Positions 19,285-28,500 of a stretch of 64,000 nt of DNA are shown piece by piece; position 1 is the stretch's first letter, and each line of letters opens with the position of its first letter. The translations under genes were made by a program, and so were the position numbers. Below the pieces are notes generated by a model. That model made no database searches and was not told where the DNA came from. It saw nothing but the letters and a program-made list of their open reading frames with translations. The stretch comes from Streptomyces asoensis (GTDB taxonomy: Bacteria > Actinomycetota > Actinomycetes > Streptomycetales > Streptomycetaceae). The stretch covers positions 3,596,001-3,660,000 of the forward strand of contig NZ_CP049838.1 of the NCBI RefSeq assembly GCF_013085465.1. The letters run 5' to 3'.

Positions 19285-20829
19285 TCAGCCGATGACCGCG
19301 CCGAAGGAGACGCCGGTCGCCGGCACCCCGCCCTCACCGGGCTTGATCGTCTGGGTCGCGGCCCCGCCGGACGCCACGTTCCACGGGAAGCCGTAGACCG
19401 CGCGGGTCTCCGCCGGGCCGTAGGGAACGCCGACGTACAGCAGCGAGGGGGTGGCGGCCAGGGAGATGCCGGTGAGCATGCGCGGCGCGGGGGTGGGCCC
19501 GACGCCGTAGCCGGGGTCGATCCAGTTGTCGGAGGCGCCGGGCGCGCCGACCAGCGGAACGATCTGGACGCCGCCCTTCTCCGCGTGCTCCTCGGCCGAC
19601 TCCTCGCCGGGCACGCCGATCGCGAGCCGGGTGGTGGTGGCGGTGGAGACCGCGTTCGGGGAGGAGTTGACGGCGGCGAGACGCTTGCCGAAGAAGTCGC
19701 CGGCCTCGGCGTCCTGGTCCACGTCGGCCGTGTTCTGGTCGATCCAGGCGGTCTCGGTGAAGGCGCCGTTGGCGGCGAGCTTGAAGACCTGGACGGCGCC
19801 GGCGTCGACGGTCGTCGACAGATCCTCGCCGGGGACGCCCACCGCGAGCAGCGACTCGGTGGTGGAGGTGGCGCCGGAGGCCCGGTACGGGACCATGGCG
19901 AGCGCGGCGCCGAACTGGTCGCCGACCTCTTCGGCCCCGGAGATCACGTCCTGGTCCTGGCCGAGTCCGCCGAGCGGCTTCGGGGAGCTGGAGGTGAGTG
20001 TGTGGTTGAAGAAGGCCACGCCGCCCGCGAAGGCCACGGTGCCGAGCGCCTCGCCGGGCGTGCCGACCGCGAAGTGGGTCGGGGTCGCGGCGAGCGTGGA
20101 GCCGAAGCGGTCGTCCTGCTCGGCGTTGCCGGGAACGGCGCCGGCGACGTCGGTGTCCTGGTGGACGAAGGCCATCGTCTGCGCGGTGCCGCTGATGTAG
20201 TGGAACCCGCCCGCGTCCTCGATGTCACCGATCGACTCACCGGGGACGCCGATGATCAGGTACGGCGTGCCGGCCGAGGTCTTGCCGGCGGCCAGCGCGT
20301 AGCCCACCCAGTCCTCGTCCTCCTGACCGCCACCCAGGGGCTTGTCGGTGCCCTGGTAGAACTCCTTGACGGCCTTGGTGCCTGCGTTGAGCCCGCTCGT
20401 GGAGCCGTAGATCAAGTGCACGTTGCCGGCGTCGGGAACGGTGCCCATGTCCTCGTAGGGGTCGCCGACCACCAGGTCGCTGCACCCGTCGAGGTCGGCG
20501 TCGTACACCGCCAGCGAAGAGCCGTACTGGTCGCCTGCCTCGGGCGCCCCCGGGATGTTGTCGAGGGCCTGCGAGAGGGTGAGGACACCCTTGCCCCCGC
20601 CGTAGACGATCTGCACCTCACCCGCCCTGGCCGCGCCGCTGACGGTGGCTTCGGGGTCGGCGATCGCCGTGTCCCTGATCCCGTCCCCGTTGAAGTCCGA
20701 CTCGACGCCCGAAGGACACGCCACGGCAGCCACGGCCGGTGTCCCCCCGATCCCGAGCCCCCAGGTCAGCAATGCCCCTGCCAAAACGGTGACGGAACCA
20801 CGCCGCCACACTTTCCCCACCCTTGACAC
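19285..20829 (-). CDS. Exported FG-GAP repeat protein (copy B)
   Basis: 514 residues, paralogous to copy A over its entire length, with the same VACPSGVESDFNGDGIRDTA opening after the signal peptide (TVLAGALLTWGLGIGG) and the same C-terminus. Ca-binding loops DFNGDGIRD and DADLDGCSD are intact. Three in-frame GTG starts are possible (20829, 20820, 20811). The last has AAGGGTGGGG just upstream, while 20829 lies very close to the predicted promoter; the outer one is reported. It is first in the FG-GAP B, FG-GAP A, LamG series. A decayed third copy lies at 29665-30033 upstream of RHS2. Confidence 0.9.
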   Translation of the reverse strand: MSRVGKVWRRGSVTVLAGALLTWGLGIGGTPAVAAVACPSGVESDFNGDGIRDTAIADPEATVSGAARAGEVQIVYGGGKGVLTLSQALDNIPGAPEAGDQYGSSLAVYDADLDGCSDLVVGDPYEDMGTVPDAGNVHLIYGSTSGLNAGTKAVKEFYQGTDKPLGGGQEDEDWVGYALAAGKTSAGTPYLIIGVPGESIGDIEDAGGFHYISGTAQTMAFVHQDTDVAGAVPGNAEQDDRFGSTLAATPTHFAVGTPGEALGTVAFAGGVAFFNHTLTSSSPKPLGGLGQDQDVISGAEEVGDQFGAALAMVPYRASGATSTTESLLAVGVPGEDLSTTVDAGAVQVFKLAANGAFTETAWIDQNTADVDQDAEAGDFFGKRLAAVNSSPNAVSTATTTRLAIGVPGEESAEEHAEKGGVQIVPLVGAPGASDNWIDPGYGVGPTPAPRMLTGISLAATPSLLYVGVPYGPAETRAVYGFPWNVASGGAATQTIKPGEGGVPATGVSFGAVIG

Positions 20830-20839
20830 AGACGCCCCG

Positions 20840-20880
20840 TAGATAAAGAGGAACTAAAGAAGGTCAAGGGATCATCCCTT
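20840..20880 (-). promoter_or_regulatory. Candidate promoter and operator of the FG-GAP/LamG genes
   Basis: On the minus strand TTGACC (20867-20862) and TATCTA (20845-20840) are 16 bases apart. A 7-1-7 perfect inverted repeat, aagggat-c-atccctt (20866-20880), abuts the -35 box and is a plausible repressor or activator site. A start about seven bases past the -10 box would give a nearly leaderless mRNA for the GTG at 20829 or a short leader for the GTG at 20811. Confidence 0.4.
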
Positions 20881-20932
20881 TACATGAAGTGCACATGCAA
20901 CACCTGTCATGCACCCCTGAACATGACATGAA

Positions 20933-21537
20933 TCACAGAAGACACGCGTCCGCTTCCAGGCTGCCGGCATATGCCGGACCGCCAGACAATCCGGACCGCC
21001 CGGACTGCCCGGACTGCCCGGATACCCGAAGCCGAGGCCGACAGAAAAAGGGCCCGCCTGCGAACTGGCGGACCCTGGTGGGTGGATGGGGCGTGGGGCG
21101 TCGAGGCCAGGGGGTACCGGCCTCGGCTTCGAGCAGGAGGAACCCCGAGGTGTCGAGCTCGAAGTCGAAGGGCGCCGGGATGCGCACGGGCCGCCCGAAG
21201 GGAACGTTGGTCCGGGACCGGTAGCCCTTGGGAGACGGATCCCAGAGGACGTCGATCTCCCCGATTCCCATGTCCAAAAGCAAATACACGGGGACAACCC
21301 GCCCGTACGTCTCCATCTTGTCGATCCGGTCGACATCCCTGGCCGAGTCCGAGGTCAGCTCGGCGGCGAGGGAGAGGGAGGCGCCATCGGCGTGACGGCC
21401 TTCGGCGTCGGAGGCGAACGCGTCGGCGAAGGAGAGATCGGGCCCGTAACCGCGCTCGGAGGGGGGAGGGGCGAGGTCTCCGTGACATGACCCAGCCCCT
21501 CGACGAACCGGACCATGCCCTGAAGAGTCCGCTCCAC
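20933..21537 (-). pseudogene. Truncated, frameshifted Uma2-like nuclease gene
   Basis: The middle (about 21470-21110) encodes GYGPDLSFADAF, ASLSLAAELTSDSARD, VVPVYLLLDM and VPFGRPVRIPAPF, the C-terminal half of Uma2-family proteins of the PD-(D/E)xK fold. The N-terminal half of the domain is absent. Upstream, a different frame starting with GTG at 21537 reads VERTLQGMVRFVEGLGHVTETSPLPPPS and would join smoothly to ERGYGPDL after a one-base shift in the G/C run at 21458-21472. After the conserved end the frame runs into low-complexity proline, arginine and glycine codons until 20933. I read it as a decayed gene behind the second toxin/immunity pair; a sequencing error in the homopolymer could explain the frameshift but not the missing N-terminal half. 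Confidence 0.6.
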
Positions 21538-21542
21538 CGGGC

Positions 21543-22487
21543 TCAGGAACCAGCAAGGGACGCTTTCCGCAAAGCGGACCGGACATCCGGACGAGCGCAG
21601 AAATCCAGTACTTTATCAAATTCCGTACGGCAGCGAGCAAGAACCGGCACACGTGCGCCTTCGTCGTCCGCAAGCTGCACCGCATCCCGGAACCAAGCAA
21701 TATCTTCCGCCGCCGCCAGGCCTCCGACAGAAACCGGGCCGACCGAGGCCTCCAGAACGAAGAGGATGTCAGAGATCCGCTCCGACGCATACGACATGAG
21801 ATCGACGGAGTCGAAACGAGAACCGTTTACAGCCGACTGCCACGCCTGCACCCAGAGGTGACCCAGATCAGGCATCCCGAGTTCTTCCGATGCGCGACCT
21901 GAGGGTTCCGTGCGGATTCCCTCCGTCAACCCGGCAAAAGAGTGGAACGGGGCAAGATCTCCCATTCCGATATCTGTCAGCGCCGTCAGAGTCGCCTCCG
22001 CGGCAGCCACATCTCCAACCCAAGCCCCCAGCACGGGCGCGGCCCGCACCAGGGCAAGGTAGGTCCACCATTGCCGATGCGGTCTGCTCAGCCTCTCCAC
22101 GAGCTGTCGCCTCTGCCGCATGAACTCCGGATACCGGAACCTCGGCTCGTCCCCGATCATCCAGATACGCTCGACCGTCTCGTCGATGCGCCGCCAGGCC
22201 ACCGAAGCCGCCCCGAGTCTCAATGGATCGGGCAGAGCCTCTGAACACGTACACACCATGTCGATGGTGCGCGGGCCTGAGATCTCGACATCGAATGTCA
22301 TCTCTTCGGACATCCGGTCGCTTCCCACGCCGGCGAGCCTGCGCGCACCTTCTTCCCGTATCCCCCCCAGCGTCTGGATGGTCCAGCGCGTGCGCACAAG
22401 ACCAGTCCCAGCCGGCTCGGCGGGGGGCCAGGATACGACGGGGATTCGAACGTCACTGTAATTGATTTCGCCAGAATCCATCGCCAT
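21543..22487 (-). CDS. Protein after the second RHS toxin, candidate immunity protein
   Basis: About 314 residues from the ATG at 22487 (other in-frame starts: GTG 22502, ATG 22481), 25 bases after the RHS2 stop. No signal peptide or membrane segment is visible, so it is cytosolic. Features include a beta-rich first third (VRIPVVSWPPAEP, MTFDVEISGPRTIDMVC), an aromatic central helix region (RPHRQWWTYLALVRAAPVLG) and an acidic helical end. I do not recognise the family. It has no counterpart behind RHS1, so the gene after each RHS changes along with the toxin tip. That pattern supports, but does not prove, an antidote role. It is large for an immunity protein. Confidence 0.7.
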   Translation of the reverse strand: MAMDSGEINYSDVRIPVVSWPPAEPAGTGLVRTRWTIQTLGGIREEGARRLAGVGSDRMSEEMTFDVEISGPRTIDMVCTCSEALPDPLRLGAASVAWRRIDETVERIWMIGDEPRFRYPEFMRQRRQLVERLSRPHRQWWTYLALVRAAPVLGAWVGDVAAAEATLTALTDIGMGDLAPFHSFAGLTEGIRTEPSGRASEELGMPDLGHLWVQAWQSAVNGSRFDSVDLMSYASERISDILFVLEASVGPVSVGGLAAAEDIAWFRDAVQLADDEGARVPVLARCRTEFDKVLDFCARPDVRSALRKASLAGS

Positions 22488-22512
22488 ATCCCGACCGCCC
22501 ACATGTAACGAG

Positions 22513-25500
22513 CTAGAGTTTGATGGTTTGCACCAGTTGCATGAAGGGCATAGCGCCAGGCCCGAAGATCACCTCTTCCGGCATCCCTTCTCCGGTGACT
22601 CTGGTCGTGATATGCCCTTCCGACACAAGCCGATCATACGTGCACCGACACATTCGGAAGATGGAAACCGCTGCTCCATTCCTTGCTCCCCTGTTCCGGG
22701 TCGCACCCCACTGTGCGGCGACACTGAGGTTGGAACCACCTCCGCGGGTGAGTTCATAGGTGAACAGGTTCCCGGGCTGTGCGACACCTCCCCCGCTCGA
22801 AGCCTCCTTCGCGGCTTGGCTGCTCAGCCCGTCGGACGCGATGCTGTCGGCGTGTTCCGCAGTCGTGCCGTGCGCGAAGTCGAGTTGCTCACCACAGTTG
22901 TGCACCAGCAGCGGCGTGACGCCTGCCAGCACGTAGTAGGCGTGAATTCCCTCGATCGTCAGGTCGTGCGTTCGCTGCCGCTTGTCGAAGTGGCGGTTGG
23001 CGGTGACCTCGACCGTGTCACCCGACGGAGTGCGCAGCTGCATGCCGGGGGCGAGATCTCCGGCCTTGACCCACGCTCGCTCGGACTCCACCCAGAACGG
23101 GTGCGTGGTCGTGGCGACCAGGGCCTGCCCCTTGCCCGACGGGCTCTTCACCGTGAGGTCGGAGAAGCTCTTGTCGTCCTCGGTCACGATGGTGCCCGCG
23201 ACCTGGCGGACCGTGGTCTCACCGGTCTTGGAGTCGGTGGTGACGACCTTGTCGCCAAGTGCGACCTTCTCGATCGGCTTCGTGCTGCCGTCAGCAAGCA
23301 GCACCTTCGTGCCTGGCAGGAAGCTGTGGCATTCAGGCTCTGACTTCTTGCTCTTCTTGAGCGCGGCCGCAGCCTTCTTTCGGGCCTCGGCCAGCTTCTC
23401 CGTGGCCTTGGTCAGCCCGGATCTCGCCTTGCCCAGCGCCTTGCTCGCCTTGAAGTAGCCCTTCGCACCGCCGATGAGGTCCTTGACCAGCCCCACGACA
23501 CGTTTGACGAGTTTGAGGCCCTTGGCCCACTTCCACGGCACCCCGTACTTGGCCATGATCTTGCCCGCCAGGCCGCCCGCGAAGCTGCCTGCGATGTTGA
23601 GCAGGGTTTCGCCGCAGGCTCCGACGTCGCCGCTGGAAATGCAGTCCAGTGCCGCGTCCACGCCCAGAATGTCCCGGGCGATCTTGATCAGCGCCTTGCC
23701 GGCCGACTTCATGCGCTGCTTGGCGGAGGACTGTTGCGCCTGCGCCGACGCGACGTTCGAGGAGGCCTCGTCGGCATCCGACTGCGCTTCGTCGACGGCC
23801 TTGTTGCCGGTCTCCTTCTTGTAGGTGCCCGCGTAGGCCGAGCAGTAGACCGGGTAGCAGCTCTCCAGTCCGGACGGGTCGGACAGGGTCACCGGGGTGT
23901 TGTCGGCGTACGCGTAGCCGTTGATCTGGTTCGGTCTGGTGTAGTCGATGATCGGGTCGACGGAGATGAACTTGCCGATCGCCGAGTCGTATTCGCGGGC
24001 CCCCAGATGGGTCAGGTCGGTCGAGGCGTCGATCGTGCCGCCGACATAGCCCTTCTCCCCCGGCCAGGGACCGATCTTCGCCCCGCGCTCCACACCGTAG
24101 GGGTCGAAGCGGCGTTGGGAGATCGCGCCGGTCGCGGAGTCGATCGCCAGCTCGCCCGTGCCGTGGTGGTCTGCTGCCGTGAAGGCGAGCTTCGTCGCGG
24201 TGCGCACCGCGACGGTCTGTCCGGCGTAGTCGTAGTAGCGGGTGGCTTCCTTCTTGGTGCCGTCGGCCGACAGCTTCAGCTCGGTGCCCGGCAGATAGAC
24301 GGTTGTGCCGGTCGGATCCTTGCGCACGAGACGGTTGCCCGAAGCGTCGTACAGGTAACTGGTCTTCGAGCCGTTCGCCTCGGTGACCTCGTTGACCTTG
24401 CCCTCGTCGGTCCAGGTCAGGGACTGGGCGTTACCGCCGATGGTGCGCTTGGTGGTGTTGCCGGAGTCGTCGTACTCGTACGACGACTGCCTGTCCCCGG
24501 TCGGGGTGTTCTCGGTGACCTTGGTGACCTGGTGCGGTCCGTCGCCGAGGGCGCCCGCGCCGCCGTACTCGTAGCTGCGGGTGATGTTGTTCGCCGCGTT
24601 GAGACCGGTGTCGTGGTTGGTCTCCGAGGTCCGGTTGCCGATGGCGTCGGTCTCGTACGACTTCCAGTACGGGGCCGGACCGCCCAGCGCGCTCGAACCG
24701 GCAGCGGCGTCACAGGCCGTGGGCCCGGTGCCGTCCACCGGCGTGGTGGAGCCGCGGGTCCCGGAGCCGGCCGCGGCCGTCGCGGTGGCCGCCGGGGTCC
24801 AGGCGTCCGACAGGCGCTGCCGGCTGTCGTAGGCGAAGCACTGCACGTCCGGCGAAGCGGAGTTCGCCGAGTCCGCGATCGACAGGACGTTGCCCGCCTG
24901 GTCGTAGGAGTAGTACGAGTCCTTCGCCGGGGCGGACGCGCCGTAGACGTCCACCACCGAGCGGGTCAGGCGATCGGTGCCCTTCTCGTAGAAGAAGTTC
25001 TCCCAGACCTTCTTGCCGCTGCCCGACGACAGTTCGAGCTGCTGAAGCTGGCTGTTCTTGGAGTAGACGGTGTTGGTGACATAGGAGGTGCTGCCCGTCA
25101 TGGTCATCGGACGCTGGAGGGAGTCGTATGTGTAGGTCACCGCCTCCGCCGGCAGATCGCCTATGGCGGGCAGGCCGGTGGTCCGAACCGTTCCGTCCGA
25201 GTTGTACGTGCTGGTGAAGGCGTACGTTCCGGCCAGAGATCCCTGAGAGGCCGGGACTTGGTAGGCGGTCTGAAGCGGACGGTAGAACTCGTCCATCGAC
25301 TGGACGGCCGTGGCGAAGTACTCCGTCGGCGAGATGTAGCTGAGGAAGCCGTAGGCCTGGCCCAGCCAGCCCGCCTTGTCGTACTTGGTCTCGCTCAGCT
25401 TCGTGCCGGTACCGGCGTCGCCCTGCCAGGTCGTGGTGACGCGGCCGAGCTTGTCGTAGACCGTGGAGTTCTTCTTGTTACGACCGTCGTACGCCACGAC

Positions 25501-28500
25501 CGGGCGGTCCAGTTCGTCGTACTCGGTGCGCGAGGTGCCCGAGTCCGGGTCGATCGACTTGGTCTTGCGGCCCAGTTGGTCGTACTCGTAGCGCCACACG
25601 TTGTTCTTGGCGTCGGTGACCGTCTCCAGCAGACCGGCCACGTTGTACGTGTACTTCGTCGAGTCGTAGGCCACGCCCACACCCGGCGAAGCGCCTTGGT
25701 AGTGGCGGATCTCCGAGACGTTGCCCTGGCCGTCCGACACGGTCGTCGTGGGCTCCCCGCCGACCGGCGGGTCGACATGCGTCAACTCGCCGTCGTACGT
25801 GGTTTTCGTGCGCCACTGCTCGGCGCCCGAGAACGCGAAGACCTCGGCGGTCGTCCGGCCCAGGCCGTCGTACTCGAGCAGGCTCTGCGCGCCGACCTGG
25901 CCGTTGCTCACGAGCAGCAGCTCGTCCGAGGCGGCGCCGGCCGCGTTGTAGGTGGAGTTGGTCTTCCTGATGTTGCCGGTGGCGTCGTACCAGGTGTCGG
26001 CGACCATGCGGGTGCCGTCCACGCCCTCGGTCTGGATCTGGCGGGCCCGCAGCATGCTGTCGTAGAGCTGGTACTCGGCGCCGTAGGAGCCGTCGTTCTC
26101 GATCTTCTCGGTCTTGATCGAGGTGACCTTGTCCTTGCGGACGTTGTACGAGTACTTGATGCTCGGCGTCTGGGTCGAGGCCCTGTCCGCCAACCACACC
26201 GACGTCAACCGGCCGAGGCCGTCGTAGGCGAGGCTGGTGCGCTCGCCGTTGGGGTCGGTCTGCCCGGTCGACATGCCCCAGGCAGGGGCGTAGTCGGTGG
26301 TGGTGTTGTGCCCGAGGACGTTGGTGACGACCGTCTTCGTCAGCAGGCCGTTGGTCTCGGTGTAGACGGTCTTCGTCGCGTCGGACGTCCCGTACTGCTT
26401 GGCGTCCTGCTGGGACTTCGGACGGCCGAAGTCGTCGTAGGTCGTGGCACCGGTGATCTGGTACGTCGCCGTGGTGCCGTCGTGCGAGGTCAGCCGCTCG
26501 GTCTTGGTCGCGTCACCCTTGGTGGGCGCCGCGCCGAACGCGAGGTTGTCGTACGAGGTGCGCTCGTCCCCCAGGACCTGGGTCTTGCGGTCGGGCGTGG
26601 TCGCGCACTTGACCGACACGACCTCGCTGCGGGCGGGCAGCGAAAGGATGTTCTTCGCCGTGTTGTCCGCATAGGTCGTGCGCGTGCAGGTGTCGTCCTT
26701 CGTGGTGGAGACGTCGCCCTGGTCGTCGACGGTCAGGGTGCGGCCGGTGCCGTTGGACGTGTCGTACGTCGTCGTGGACTTCGTCTCGCTCCAGCTGCCG
26801 TCGGACTTCAGGTTGAAGCCCCGGCCGGTCTGGGTACTCACGATCGCCGCGTGGGTGGTGCCCCAGCTCTGGGTCTGGGTTGCCGTGTAGTACTTCCACG
26901 GAATGTCGATCGTCTTGGACACGAGCTTCGCACCGTCGTAGGTGGCCGCCTCCAACTGGTGCCCCGTGAACTCCTCGGAGTCCGTGTAGGAGGCTCCCGT
27001 GGAGTCCTTGACCGTCACCGAGCGGGTGGTGCCGTCGGCGTCCTTGTCGCCGTCCATGCCCTGGAGGTACGTGTAGTCGACCCGGGTCTTCTGCACGTCG
27101 GAGCTGCCGCTGGTGACCTTGACCTTGCCGTAGCCCTGCCAGCCACCCCAGGTGAGGTACTTGGCGTCGGTGATGCCGTCCGGCTTCGCCTTACGCCAGG
27201 CCGCGTCGCCCTGGTAGTCGTAGCGGGTGACCATCGAGTCGCTGCCGCCGGTGCGGTCGGTCTCGATGACCGCCGAGACCACGTACTTGTGGAACCAGTC
27301 CGTGATCGGGTCGGTGTACCCGGGCGGCGCCCACTTCACCGGATAGCAGCGCTTCGTCGACTCGCCCGGCTTCGGCAGCGACGCCTTCGCACAGTCGGCC
27401 GGCGCGTAGGTCACGTCGAGCTGGGCCCCGGTGTCGCTGAGGACCATCGAGAGGCGGTAGCGGTAGAACGGGGCGATGTTGTCGCCGATCGCGTCGACCC
27501 GGTTGGCGAGCTGCTCGCCGAAGAGGTCGACAGATGGCAGCTTCACGGCGGTGCCGACCCGGCCCTCGTGCTCGATCTTCGACAGCCACAGCGTCTTGGA
27601 GTCGTCGCCGTTGTCCGTGAACAGGTGCGTGAAACTCCAGGCGTCCACGTCCTGATAGGTCGTGGCGTCCTTGCGCATCTGCGTCACGACCGACGTCAGC
27701 CGCTTCGTCGTGAAGAACGTCTGGACGGGCGAGGTGCACTTGGTGGCGGACTTGCACTCCTGGTCGACCGGAACGTCCGGCCAGTAGGCGGCGTTCGCCT
27801 TGGTGCGCTTGCTCTCCGCACAGTCGAAGTCCGATGTCACCAGGCAGCGTTCGGCGGTGTTGAAGACGATCCGGGCCGGGGCCTTCGCCGCGTAGACCTT
27901 GGTGTCCTGCTGGCCGTAGTCGATGCGCTTCAGGTAGCCGCCGCGGTGGTACGCGGTGCCGTTGACGTCCGTCTTGCCGTTCAGCGCGTAGTAGTTCGTC
28001 TCACGGTCGTAGAAGTAGGACATCACGTTGCCGTGGGTGTCCTTGACGTAGTCCAGGCTCCACCGCCACGCCTGCTGGCAGTACGCGCTCGTGAACGTCG
28101 CGTTGTAGCACGGCTCACCCGAGTCGTCACCAAAAATCGGCGCCGTCCAGACCGAGTTGGTCTCCTCGTTGCCCGTCGCCCAGCCCGGCAGACGGTTCAG
28201 ACCGAAGTAGTACTCCGTGCCCTGCGGAGTGGTGATCTTCCAGTGCTCGCCCTTGTCGTCGGTGCTGCCGTCGTCGCCGTTGGTGGCGCCCGTCAGCCGC
28301 TCGACCTTCGTACCGTCGTCGGACGACATGTGCCACTTGCCGGTGGTGTCGTCCTTGACCAGCTCACCGGAGCTGCCGTTGAGCATGATCGTGGCGTTCT
28401 CGAACGCCCAGCACTGCTCGGCCGAGCTGTCGTGGCCGTCCTCGGAGCACGGCTTGTAACGGCGCTCGATGTAGCCCGGGTCGTAGGAGAAGCCCTCACC

